Assembly: GCF_028640845.1 (NCBI RefSeq)
Contig: NC_080540.1
Coordinates: forward strand, 132,274,420-132,338,419
DNA: 64,000 bases
From: Ahaetulla prasina
Taxonomy: Eukaryota; Chordata; Lepidosauria; Squamata; Colubridae
Reading direction: 5' to 3'
Below the pieces are notes generated by a model. The model ran no database searches, was not told where the DNA came from, and worked only from the letters and a program-made list of their open reading frames with translations. Within the stretch, counting starts at the first letter, position 1, and each line of letters starts with the position of its first letter. This document shows positions 1 to 61,100 of the stretch, one piece after another. The position numbers and the translations under genes are program-made.

Positions 1-172
1 TAGTGCTCACGTAGTCTTTCAGAACTTATCCAGAAACTTGCTGCATAGTCTGATTGATATTGGAGTAAAAGCTTTTGAAGTCTTAATGGAACTTAATGAG
101 GGCCTGATGTCCATCAATCTAGATAATTATATTTTTATTACAGTGTGTTATTTTGTACATGCTTTAACATGA

Positions 173-810
173 TTTATGAAATGAAATACTATACTAGTAG
201 GCATTCAAAGTGACCAAGTGATAGGAGCTAATAGGGTAGGTGAAGTAGTAAGAATTGTTCCCAATATTTCTGCTTGGTGCAATTTCTCCTTTGGATCTGT
301 TACATATTGGATGGGCTTTTTTTTTTAGCAAAAGGGTAAAGCTGATATTATCTGAGGAGAAACCAGTGCTAAATCTATGTTCCAAATTAGTTTGGCTGAC
401 AAGAAGACATAGAATGAGAGGACATTATTGATAACAAACACGTTTTACCTCAGCTAGGCACTGTACAAACTACTGCAGGAAATGCTAACACCATGTGAAT
501 GAGCAGTCCAGTCCAGTTATGAACTTCTGGCCATCCATATCTAAAAATAGCCAGACAGTAGCCATAGAAAATATGCATCCTAGATTACACCTCTTGGAAT
601 TGCACAATTGTTATTGTGTCTGAAGGTATCTGTAACAAGTCATTACGATGGCATCTAGGGCAAAATAGCACTTGATCCCCCCAAGGGCACATAAATAACC
701 ATGGTGTATTGCACAAACCACTGTAGAAACCAGCTGGATGAGACAAAATTCCTTGTCATTATGGCTATGGCAACAGTACTAGAAACACACAACACTCTTT
801 CCTAGTTTAA
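173..810. other. Upstream flank, nothing recognised
   Basis: AT-rich with no supported feature. Confidence 0.5.
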
Positions 811-1062
811 TCAACCTTGCAGTATTCTGATTGTGCTCTTTTGACAGCATCTATCCTTTTTTAAAAAATAGAGATCTGGTGCTTTTTCAAAAAAGCGTAC
901 GCACATAAGGAGTACTGTTAAGACCCAGCCAGGATTTGGAAAGGACCACCTGGGTATTGTATGGACAGATGCCTCTGAGTAAACCAGATGATTAATCTTT
1001 CCTCCATTCTCATAGAGGGCTACGCCAGCAACTGTAGAAAAAGGTAGCATGCCCACAACAGT
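811..1062 (-). other. Unidentified minus-strand exon-like frame
   Basis: Preceded on the minus strand by an acceptor-like ACATTTCAG (ending at 1063) and open for more than 80 codons in phase 0 (TVVGMLPFSTVAGVALYENG...). It has some protein-like character but matches no family that I know, and no convincing donor was found (CCCAG|GTGGTC is weak). It could belong to a gene divergent from MYCBPAP, or be chance. Confidence 0.2.
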
Positions 1063-1290
1063 CTGAAATGTTCAGTAGGAGCTAGTGTTGCCTAGAAATT
1101 CAGGTACCCCAAATGTGGAGAGAAGCTGATAACAGCTTGATTTGAATCTGAGAAAGACTTTTACCTTTCCAAAGGGGCTTGTTCACTCACTCAAAAATAT
1201 GAATCCCCATTAATTCAGACAAGCAAATAGATTTATTAAAGAGGGTTAAGTTTTTTACAGGGTACAGAAATGATACATACATTCAGTTCA

Positions 1291-1530
1291 TTATATGTGA
1301 TACCTCAGAAAGAAATAATAGAACAATAAAAGGCACTGATTACATATGAGAATTATACAATAGAAAATATTGATTCTAGATAACATTCCACAAGCAGCAA
1401 ATTTATGGATTACATTGCTCCCTTTTCCAGCTGAATTTGAATCTTTCTTAAAACTTGCAATGACTTCCAGAATATTGTTTGGTGTTGAAAAGGCAAGTTC
1501 TCTCATACCAAAAGAAATGGCTAAGGAGAA
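1291..1530 (-). other. Second unidentified minus-strand exon-like frame
   Basis: A strong acceptor-like tract TTTTTTTCTCCTTAG precedes ISFGMRELAFSTPNNILEVI and ASFKKDSNSAGKGSNVIHKF on the minus strand. The protein-like part ends near 1380; no clean donor. Unidentified. Confidence 0.22.
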
Positions 1531-2029
1531 AAAAATATTTTCCTGAAGTCAGAAAATAAGTATAGAGTGCTATGCTAAAATGCTAATATTGGTTTTAGTA
1601 AGTTAATAATTAGCCTAAAATTACAGGCAACATTGGCAGATCCCATCCTTGACCATTTCAGCAACAATCCTATGGATAGAGAGCTGTATTGTATGGATTA
1701 CAAAAACAGGTACCAGTCCTGGATGACACAAAGCAACAACTAAATCCCACGGCAGAAAAAATAAATAAAAGGGCATAAAAACTCATTTATACTATAGTCA
1801 GTAGGAAATGAGTACTAGACCTACCTGGAAAACGCTCAAATTGTGATAATCTACTTATACGGCATTACTGAGGAAACAGCCTTTCCTATAAGCTTGGTTT
1901 TCCTGTAAACCTAAAAACCTATACGAACCAGGAAAAAAAGTCAGCAAGAAAAATAATAAGCTTGGGCCACTTTATTCAGGGGGAAAAAATAGTATAAGCG
2001 GAGCAAATAGTATTTGCACACACTATTCC

Positions 2030-2425
2030 CTGCTGCGGAGCCAGGCGAATGAAGTTCAAAGGGTTTCGTTTGCATCTTTAATGGAAAAACAACAACTCTA
2101 GAAGCTCACGGCCAGACTGAATACGCCAGCTATGAGCAATGAAGCGCGTGCACAATTGCGGGGGCCTTGACGACCCGAGCCGGATTTCGTACACGAGTCC
2201 TCTGAAAGCGCTCCCGTCCCGTGGGGGCGCGACTTCCCCCGAGCTCTCCTTGGGATTGGGAGCCAGTGGAAAGCAGTGGAAAGCAGTGGATTCCAAGGCT
2301 AGCTGCAGGAAAACGATTGCCATGGAAACGAGAACGCGGCGGCTTGCGCGTTCTCTAGGCTTCTGGAACCGCAGCAGCAAGCCTGGGATAAGTTGGGGTC
2401 TTTCCGGAGCTTGGTGATCATCACG
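2030..2425 (+). promoter_or_regulatory. MYCBPAP: CpG-rich promoter of MYCBPAP
   Basis: The sequence is clearly richer in CpG than the AT-rich flanks, with runs such as GGGGGCGCGAC and GAACGCGGCGG, and it ends at the first coding exon. It includes a reversed CCAAT box (ATTGG near 2254-2258), a short tandem of AAGCAGTGGA units (about 2262-2292) and an RFX-type X-box. No TATA box is evident. The exact start site is unknown. The region could also serve a divergent minus-strand transcript. Confidence 0.6.
2315..2329. promoter_or_regulatory. RFX X-box-like motif
   Basis: GATTGCCATGGAAAC is a near-perfect imperfect palindrome of the RFX consensus GTTGCCATGGMAAC, with one mismatch (A for G) in the left half-site. 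It lies 97 bp upstream of the MYCBPAP ATG, the usual distance for X-boxes in ciliary genes driven by RFX2/RFX3 with FOXJ1. RFX control of motile-cilium genes is established; its use here is inferred. Confidence 0.6.
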
Positions 2426-53117
<50,692 letters not shown>

Positions 53118-53126
<9 letters not shown>

Positions 53127-53335
53127 GGGTGCAAAGGGAGAGGAGAGACTATGAGTTATGGTTTTTGTTGTATTCTAGTTTATGATTGTTAGACTTTATA
53201 CCCTGTATTTTGTTCTGGGAAGTCTGTGGGGGGAAGGGTGGAGGGAAGGGGAAGGGAGGGAGGGGTGGAGGGGTGGAATAATTGTTAAAAAAATTTTTTT
53301 TCTTTTTGTTTTTGTAAAACTTTTTTAATAAAAAA
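53118..53335 (+). mobile_element. 5'-truncated LINE-like retroposon in MYCBPAP last exon
   Basis: 218 bp between two 15-bp direct repeats (one mismatch), ending AATAAAAAAAA, i.e. an A-rich 3' end. Content: GTTGTATTCTAGTTTATGAT, a G-rich stretch (GGGAAGGGTGGAGGGAAGGG) and T-rich text before the tail. This looks like the 3' UTR of an L1-type LINE; the family is not proven. It supplies the stop codon and a possible AATAAA (53327-53332) for MYCBPAP. Confidence 0.85.
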
Positions 53336-53386
53336 AATGCTCTAGAAAAGACTAAAGCATCCTTTGTCTAATTGATAATTTGATAA

Positions 53387-53392
53387 AATAAA
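53387..53392 (+). terminator. MYCBPAP: Original poly(A) signal of MYCBPAP
   Basis: AATAAA 16 bp after the pre-insertion stop codon (53369-53371). Supports this being the terminal exon with a very short 3' UTR. Confidence 0.55.
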
Positions 53393-53487
53393 TTATATAT
53401 GTACACACATATTAATAGTATCAGAGAAGTTTTATTTATGAAAGATTAGAGATTAATTGTGTCTCTCCTGCAGGCTTTTGTATAGAC

Positions 53488-53994
53488 CAGTGGTAGTCAA
53501 CCTGGTCCCTACCGCCCACCAGTGGGCATTCCAGCTTTCATGGTGGGCAGTAGGGGTTTTGTCCGATGGTGAAGTACTTTCCTTTTTTTTAATTTAATTG
53601 ACTTTTTAAAAAAATTTCATAGTATTATTTAAAAACATTTTCATTAGGTTTTCATAAAATTCCCCATGACAATTTAAATTTCTGAAAATATACTATTTGT
53701 ATCACCCACACATAAGTTTCGTTCACGTTACATAAGTGAACTAAATGGCGCTATAGTGCCAAACAAAGCCTCATCCCAGAATAGCTCGTGCATCTCCCCC
53801 CACACAACCCAACTGTAACAGACAAGCAGTGCTGGTAGCCAGCGCCCCCCCAAACCCAATCCACGATGCGCGAGAGGCATGTGCAGACGATGATACCTGG
53901 CGCATTACTGTGGAACCGGTGGGCGGTTAGAAAATTTTACTACTAACAGAGATACAAAAGTGGGCGGTAGGTATAAAAAGGTTGACTACCCCTA
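53488..53994. mobile_element. hAT element (AGTCAACC family)
   Basis: Left CAGTGGTAGTCAACCTGG, right AAAGGTTGACTACCCCTA. Exact 8-bp duplication GTATAGAC (53480-53487, 53995-54002). Shares GTGGGCGGTAG-type blocks. No transposase. Confidence 0.88.
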
Positions 53995-54002
53995 GTATAG
54001 AC

Positions 54003-54829
54003 AAATATATCTGAATACAGTAAGTTCTCTCGCCATCTGAAAAATAGTAACTAGGTATATGATGCCAAAATTTTACAATATTGATGGTATATGGAGGTGG
54101 ACTTTGGTAACCACATTAGCCCAGTGGAAATATTTAAGAGCTATGCAAGTGAGTGGAATGTATTTATCCATCTATATACTGGGCTCATTCTCTCTTTTCA
54201 TCTCCTCTCCTCTTTCTCATGAGGTTAAGGCCTCTATTCAGTAGTCCTTATCAAATTCACAGTTCCACTTCTGTTATCAGCAACAGAAACATCATTGTCA
54301 CTAAGGAGCAGTGAGGTATGGGAACAGAGACGTCAACTGCTTCACTGTCTTTATTAAGCTTGCTATTTTCCTGTTCTGATTGCATTCAGAAACAATCTGT
54401 TCCTGGCAGCCCACCTAATGGCTGAACTGCTGGATGATGGAGAAAAAGTAAGTGGAGTGATGATAGACAGACAAAGAGAGCAATTGAGAGCCATATGCGG
54501 TCTACAGCTTGCCCATATGTGTTGTATGGGAATATCTAGTTCCTACAATCACCCTCACATAACTGATTGTAAGGGTACTTTATGATTTTTATTTGGATTG
54601 ATTATTGGGTGCCTACCAGCCAAATACAGCTCTCAAATGCCTACTTTGCCATGCTGATAGATCCATTGTTGCCATGAAAGTCAATAAATGTTTCAGCCAC
54701 TTTGTCTCAGAGAGCTATAATATGAACAGGGGAAGAGGTTTTTGCAAGCCCCTTTCCTCTTTCTTCTGTGTACTTTTCAGCCAACTTCAAACATAACTAA
54801 CGTCAATGAGTCCTTTATCTTAATCACCC
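54003..54829. other. Intergenic, unrecognised
   Basis: No repeat or gene recognised. Short frames at 54059 and 54605 lack support. Confidence 0.5.
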
Positions 54830-55560
54830 AGACATAGAATTGGAGGGGGTCATTTATGTCATCATCTCCAACTTCCTGCTTCATCCAGGAATGATTAAAA
54901 TATCACTGAAAGATGATATTTAACCCTTGCTCAAACACAGATAGCCAAAGAAAGACCATCACTTCAGTGGGTAATTTGTTCCATTGTCAAACTCATCTTT
55001 CTGTTGGATTTTTTTCCCCTAACATTCAAACAAAATTTGCCTTCTTGCAGCTTCAAACCATTTTTTTTTCAGATTTCCAATCTGCAAGGAGAAAAGTGAA
55101 GTCCTAACTTTCTGTGTGATACCCTTTTTGATATTTCAAGCATGCTATCATGTCCTCCCTCATTTTTCTCAGAGTTAAACAAAACCAGTTCCTTCAATCA
55201 CTTTTCCTAGGATTGTTTTGGATCCCTTAATTAATCTTCCCTCAACCTGTTCCAGTTTATCTGAATCCTTAAAGTGTGACATCCAGAACTGGAAACAGTA
55301 TTTGAGATGGTATCTGATCAAATCGCCCTGTGACCGAAAATTGTAAGTGTGTCAATACAACATAAAATCACATTTGTCTTTTTGAAGTCCCAACACACTG
55401 CTACAAATCGTTTGCTTTTGTAGCATGGGTGTTAGAAACTCCCACAAATCTCGAGTTCCATTTTCCGTTAGCATTTCCTGTCCTGGAATCTTATTTTTTA
55501 TTTATTATTAAATTTATTTTCTGCTGATCTCATTTTATTTTGAAGTGACTATTTTTCATT
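54830..55560 (-). mobile_element. CR1 LINE 3' region, antisense, diverged
   Basis: CATAGAATTGGAGGGGGTCA at the left is the reversed CR1 3' end. Further right, CATGTCCTCCCTCATTTTTC, CCAGTTCCTTCAATCACTTT and CATCCAGAACTGGAAACAG are the usual antisense CR1 3' UTR landmarks. Confidence 0.7.
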
Positions 55561-56220
55561 GCTCTGAAAGTATAAAAATCTGGTTTTTAAATGTTTCAAA
55601 TCTAACTACACTCAGGTTTAAATTCCTTTATAATCAAGAATTCCAGCATGGACCAATCACGCTCCCTCACTGTTCCTGTAACCTCCACTTCCTTGACTAA
55701 GGGCACATCCGTAGAGCCTGATATTAGCTTGAAGGACACCTATAATACCTTCAATATTATATTGAAGGACACATGCTTCCTCTTCTCCCTTGCCTATAGC
55801 CAAGTGTCATAGAGTGGTGTTTTCTGTCTTCTTCCAACACAGACCTTGCAAATGTACCATATGTGCTGGTTCAGAAGTGATTGTGGTGATGATAATGCAA
55901 TAGTAACTGAAATCTGCCCAGCCTGTGATGATTGTGTTTAGTGGTTGTGGGTATGCTCCTCTTTTCCAATTGCTCCTGCATTCCTTCCCCTGAACACTGA
56001 TCACATTTAGAAAAAAAAAAACTGGGGAAGATTGGGAGAAGGAAATCACAACCTGATTTGGTCTGGAGGATATTCTTGCCCACTCTTAATCTTTTGCGGT
56101 AATAATGAAACCATCACTAAAATCTAGGAAAGCTCCAGGACCAGAATGGATCAGCGCGACTAGATGGTAGAGCCAGCAAAATGAAGAAGCCTTGACCAAT
56201 TTTCCTGAAGGATGAAAAAA
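55561..56220. other. Intergenic with a possible LINE RT scrap
   Basis: Mostly unrecognised. At about 56104-56160 the + strand reads MKPSLKSRKAPGPEWIS, resembling the KxGKAPGPDGI motif of LINE reverse transcriptases; too short to classify. Confidence 0.4.
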
Positions 56221-56229
56221 GCTCTAGAA

Positions 56230-56353
56230 CATCAAACTCATGGCCCATAGGCCGGATGGGTCATGCGCTGGCCACGCCCACCCCTGGTTTAGCGAAGGGG
56301 GGGAGTTGCGATACGTCACATGATGATGTGATGCTGCAAGTTTGACACCCCTG
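56230..56353. mobile_element. 124-bp hAT MITE (TTTGACACCCCTG family)
   Basis: Left CATCAAACTCATGGCCC, right AAGTTTGACACCCCTG; exact duplication CTCTAGAA (56222-56229, 56354-56361). Confidence 0.88.
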
Positions 56354-56361
56354 CTCTAGAA

Positions 56362-57900
56362 AGAAATCAGTGTCTTTCTAGAAGAGCATGTCATCCTAAC
56401 AGCAGCAGAGTTATGGGCTGGGGCATCACCGCAGGGAAAGGAGGGAAACACCAGCAACTATTGGCAAGGGCCATAATTTCACAGAAAAAGAAGAGAGCTT
56501 GAGTGACCTGAGGAGACAGCTGCTGTTCACCTACCAAATTCTGCCTGGAGAAGTAGGGTCTTGCTTTGAAAGTTACCAAGCGTGCTCCCCACTCTTTCCC
56601 CCAGTTGCCAGCTCTCCCTGCCTCCAAAGAGGATTCCCTCATCCTTCCTATTATGAAGGCAGTTGGTGCTTGTTTTTCCTGCCTGGCAGGTGGGAGGGAA
56701 AAATGGGATACAAATCACTGTACCTTAATTTGACACTAATAAAACTGAGAAAAGCATCACCTCTCTGTCTTGTTAATAGGGCAGAGTAGAGGCTGGCTAT
56801 CCATACAGAGCAAACCGATGCTGGCATTCTTTGTGTTGCCTCACAGGCTGGTGGAAAACACATTAAACCATCTCTCAGTATATTCCCTTAGTTTTCCTTA
56901 TTGATTAGGATCTAAAGGATGTGCTCTTGAGCCTTCCTTTATCTTTTGAAAGAAAAGAGTTATATATACATTTTCTGGAAGAACCATATTTGGCAAAGTT
57001 TCTCTCCCAAAAATGTTGAGCTAATTAAAATCCATCCTTACTACTTCACATTTCCTTGTGAAAATGCAGGAATGGGAATCTTGATAGAATCTGAAGCGAT
57101 GGGATGTGGGGAGAGGTAAAACCTATTTCTGCTTTGGTTTGGTATTTTGAAGCGTCTTGCTTTCAAAGAAAATATTTAAAAAGTACAAATACAGCTTTTT
57201 GATTTTTCTGTGCAAATAGCAGGTATCGGATACCTAGATGCAAACTATAAATTCATAGTTTATAAATTTAGGGCCATACCCAAAATTTAGGGATAAAACT
57301 TGTTTTTCAAGGAATTTAACTAATTGACAGCCTAGATTGTTCTATAATTCCAGGTATGTTTAAGATGTCATAGATAAACTTTATAATATTTTAAATAAAA
57401 TTTCCCAAGTCTCACCTCTTTACATGTCTGATCTCTATTCTGTCATCTGTCTCTATTAAACAATATGTCCATTGCTAATTGCAGAACTGGCATCACAATT
57501 AATAAGCACATGCCATATTCAAGCCAAGGGATGGGAAATGGAGGTCAGCCATGACACGTATCCCAAAATCTTTGCCAAAATCATTTGTTTGGGGAGAATG
57601 GGTCAAATGGCTTTTTTCCCCAGTACTTGGAGAGAGACAGTGGGCTGCTCAGCATGCCCTCCCCACTCTGTTAAAATATATTGTCCTCAATCAGTTGAAA
57701 AGAAACAGCCTTCATTAAAAATCAGGGAGCAGAATTTTGGTATTCTTCTAGCTATGTCTCTGGTTATTTGGCCTTCAACTTCTACAACCTCTAGTCAACA
57801 CTGCTTGGAATATATTAAAAAATCTGGGTTATGAATGAAAACTTTTCAATAGAAAATCCGAGAGCTCTGCAGACCCCAGCTGAGAAAAGGTGAGATAAAT
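56362..57900. other. Intergenic, nothing recognised
   Basis: No gene, repeat or RNA supported; several sub-100-codon frames on both strands only. Confidence 0.5.
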
Positions 57901-58189
57901 GTAGCCATAATGTTCTAGCTTCTTTCCAAAGGTGCCTTAGTAGAGAGGCTCAGTCTTTACAAAGTCAGTGAACTATACTTTCCTGTGAGCAACCTATCCT
58001 GCCCCTTTATTAATCAAATTCTGGCATTGCTACACTTAGTGGTAGGGTTTCTGCGTTTGATGGCCCTTATAATCCACCTCTCTAGTGCCCTCTGCATTTT
58101 GCTATTTGCTGTAATCACTGTGATCTCCAGGAAAAGCCCAGATGAATTCTCAGCAGCCTGATCAACTTTTCCGGAAAGATCCAGGACAG

Positions 58190-58235
58190 CAGCAGCAGCA
58201 GCAGCAGTGGCCCCATGCAGGACAGCAGCAGCAGC
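58190..58235. repeat. (CAG)n short repeats
   Basis: Seven CAG/GCA units at about 58190-58209 and a second short run at about 58223-58234. No coding support. Confidence 0.85.
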
Positions 58236-58489
58236 ACTCTAGATTGCCTCCTGATAGGACTCTGTAAGAAACCTGCCATCCTTAACGAGGTGTCAAATCC
58301 AGTGCCTCGGACTAGGTTGGTTCTCTGGCCTTGCTTCTTTGGCAGTCTTACTTCTGCGGGGCTCCTCCAGCTCCACATCCCACCTCCCAATTGCCCAGAT
58401 GAACTGCAACTGGCCGGACTTTGCAAGAGAAAGCTAAGGACCTTCCTGAGCAGTAGGGCCTTGGGGGGGGGACGATGGGGGACGGACGA

Positions 58490-59038
58490 CAACAACGCTT
58501 CCCTATACACCCTTGGTCGGATTTCGAAAGATCTCCTGTATGGAGAATTAGTGCAGGGAAAGCGCCTCAGAGGAAAACCGCAGCTGCGACAAAAGGATAT
58601 CTGCAAGAGGGACCTAAAGGCCCTGGGAATGGACATTAACAACTGGGAAACCTTGACCTCCAATCGTTCAGCTTGGAGGCTAAAGACGCAGCAAGGCCTT
58701 CTCCAATTCGAAGAGACATTTGTTTGGCAGGCTAAGGCAAAGAGGCAGTCCCGGAACCAGCGAAATCTGGGGGCTGGGCAGGGGACAGAATGTATCTGCC
58801 CTCAGTGTGGAAGGGATTGCCACTCTTGAATTGGTCTTTTTAGTCACACTAGATCAGAGGACTCCAACCTTGGCAACTTTAAGCCTGGCGGACTTCAACT
58901 TTAAGTCCTGGGAGTTGAAGTCCGCCAGGCTTAAAGTTGCCAAGGTTGGAGACCCCTGCACTAGATGCTGTTTTAGGATCTCTTTTCAGAGCACAATACC
59001 ATAGTCTTTTGAGACTGAAGGATGCCAATGCCAATGAC
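58490..59038 (+). mobile_element. RTE-like LINE polymerase C-terminus and 3' end
   Basis: The + frame reads LGRISKDLLYGELVQGKRLR, GKPQLRQKDICKRDLKALGM and CICPQCGRDCHS, then IGLFSHTR: the C-terminal domain and zinc knuckle common to an RTE-like vertebrate LINE group. A MITE at 58855-58958 sits in the zinc-knuckle codons. The 3' end is GACTGAAGGATGCCAATGCC. The frame from 58215 includes unrelated upstream sequence. The clade assignment is tentative. Confidence 0.7.
58855..58958. mobile_element. 104-bp palindromic hAT MITE
   Basis: Near-perfect hairpin: CTCCAACCTTGGCAACTTTA ... TAAAGTTGCCAAGGTTGGAG with arms of about 40 bp. Exact 8-bp duplication CACTAGAT (58847-58854, 58959-58966). Same family as 26394-26518. 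Confidence 0.92.
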
Positions 59039-59335
59039 CACCCTGTATTCTACTGGGCGTTTCGACAATGCAGAGAAGTCTTCTCACACACAGCTTGAGT
59101 TTTGGTGAGAAAAGGGAGCCAGTTCGCAGGTTTAGTGTGCATAGAAAGCTGAAGATTTATTTTCACTCCGGAGAAGAAGAAGGGATTACCCGCTATGAGT
59201 AAACAGAGTGGGTACAGTGAGTAAGTGCGCGCGCCCGAAAATCACCCGCCTCCGATTCAGATAGGAGGTGAAAAGGCAAGAGACTGGTGAGAGCTTTGGG
59301 GGGCCGGCGGCAAGGGACGAGGGAGGCTCCATATA

Positions 59336-59377
59336 GAGGTAAAGCCGTTCCCTCGCTCGTGGGAACGGCTTTACCTC
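59336..59377. repeat. Perfect 17-bp inverted repeat at CpG island edge
   Basis: GAGGTAAAGCCGTTCCC (59336-59352), loop TCGCTCGT, GGGAACGGCTTTACCTC (59361-59377). Function unknown. Confidence 0.95.
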
Positions 59378-59989
59378 CGTTTCAGTGAGGCTCTCGCGCC
59401 TGTCAAAATCTTGCTGAAGAGACTTTGAGAAAGCATCAACAACCTCATGGTGGGAGGCCTCGCGTGCGGCTTTGGGTTTCTGGCGACAGAAAAGTCCTGT
59501 GAACCTCCCTCACAGCTCCGATCCTTTCACAGCCGCTGAAAACACCGCCGAAACACGCGAGTCCCTGCGGGTGTCCTCCCCTTTCATAATATCTTGGTCA
59601 GATCTCGCTCCAGATTTCCAGAGAGAAGGCGCGAAAGTAGGAGGCGGGTTTGGTCAAAGGGTAGAAAGGGGGCCGTTACCGGCAGCAGCATAGCAGCCAC
59701 CGGGTAGGACTCGCACGAGGGTCCGGCGATGATCCGAACAGTCCCGTCCAGAGACCCGAGCAACTTTCCACCGTGGCGGCCAGACCAGGCTTCCTCTCAA
59801 CCGGAACGCGCGCGCACCTGGCCTGCCTGACGCGGCGGTGGAAAGGCGGTGCGCCCCACCTCCGCGCCAGGTACCCGGTGCGCGGGTTAGGCGCGGAGCG
59901 CTGCGCTGACGAATCCGGGTTGAGCTCGCTCTGGGCAGGGCTAAGCTGCGGTAGCAGCTGAGGAGGACCTCGCCACCTGCCGCCCGCAG

Positions 59990-60193
59990 CCCGCGCTCCC
60001 CGGCCCTGGAGAGTAGAGCGCGGCGAAGCCCGAGGTGAGAAGGCCCCTCCTCCTTGCCGCAGCTCCTCCTCCTCCTCAGTTGGTGATCGCTGTGCATCTG
60101 TCTCTAGCAAACCTGATCTATCCCCGCGCTCGCTCCTGCCCGATGGCGCTGCCGAACCAAGCCCCGGCGAAGAGCAGGAACCCGAGGCGGCAG
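59990..60193 (+). other. Possible first exon in the CpG island
   Basis: Ends at a good donor CGGCAG|GTACGA (60194). It contains ATG at 60143 followed by 17 open codons (MALPNQAPAKSRNPRRQ). I do not recognise this peptide, and EPN3 does not start this way, so it could equally be a non-coding 5' exon or nothing. Confidence 0.25.
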
Positions 60194-61100
60194 GTACGAC
60201 GGCGGCAGCGGCTCGATTGGGAAAGTGGTTCGGGAAGGGAGGAGGGAGTGAAAGGAAAGTTCTGGACGCCGAAAGCTCTCCTGACTGCAGTGAAGCCCGC
60301 TCGGAGAGTCAGCAGTACTTTGACAACACTCAGCCTCAAGGACGCTCTCCCCCCAACCCCCACCCCCCGGGCCCTCCCCCCCTCTCCCTCCCCCTCCCCG
60401 GGCTCCCCACAGTACGGCGCTTGAAGTTTTCAGCCGCGTCGGGAGATCTTCGTTTCTTTCTATTCCCGCCGAGGATATTGCCCTAAAGCAGGGACAAGGG
60501 AGAGAGGGGAGGCGATAGTTGCGGTTGGCGCCGACGAGGCTGCTTCCCTCACTCGGTGTCGGAATGACGGTGATGCGGAGGCCAGCCTGGGATAGCCGGT
60601 TGCCTTCCTCCGGGCGCTCTTGCGGGTTGCGGTGTCCTGCTGCCGCTGAGGCCGCTGGTTCGCGACGGTCCCCGCTTACCACCCTCCCCCCCCCCCGTTT
60701 CTGTCCCTCCCCCGGCGCATTTAGTTAGAAAGATCGGGCCTCTGCTAGGCAGCGGCTGCCTCCCGCAACTCCTCCGGATTTTCCCCTAGGTGCGTACGTG
60801 TGTTCCCCGCGCTGGTAGGCAGGTTGTGTGCGTGTGTGATCCTAATCAAATCGGCACTCCAATTCCCCGCGTCCCTTGTTTGTTTGCCTGTGGCTTCCTC
60901 TGGCTGAGGGACCAGATCGGGATCGCGGCAAGATTATGTAATTCCGGCTGGTGGGGCTGGGCTGCCTGCCGCCGCGTCGCATGCGCGCACGGAGGGCAGA
61001 GCGGTGAGTGCCAGCCGAGAGTCCCGAACCACGTGGCAGCCCGTGAGCGGGACCATCCACGAGTGCTCCTGACCTGAGGAGACGCCTCGCCATCAACCCC

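Larger units (their letters stand above)
59200..61100. promoter_or_regulatory. CpG island, putative promoter of the next gene
   Basis: About 1.9 kb with dense CpG (CCGCCGAAACACGCGAG, GAACGCGCGCGCACCTGG, GCGCGGAGCGCTGCGC), in sharp contrast with the flanks. In mammals EPN3 follows MYCBPAP on the same strand, so EPN3 is the likeliest owner (inference from synteny only). No epsin coding exon is in the window. Confidence 0.65.

Noticed and set aside
2..172. 57-codon open frame at the left edge (+) with protein-like text
   Set aside because: No splice acceptor or homology recognised and cut by the window edge; cannot be told from chance.
2078..2417. Open frames of 92-100 codons on both strands in the MYCBPAP promoter
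   Set aside because: GC-rich promoter frames with no similarity to MYCBPAP; the ATG at 2426 gives the phase-correct exon.
58115..58663. 182-codon minus-strand frame
   Set aside because: Shadow of the RTE-like LINE coding sequence on the + strand; no recognised domain.
60104..60682. 192-codon minus-strand frame in the CpG island
   Set aside because: Low-complexity Gly/Pro/Arg frame in CpG-rich DNA; no start context, splice signal or homology recognised.
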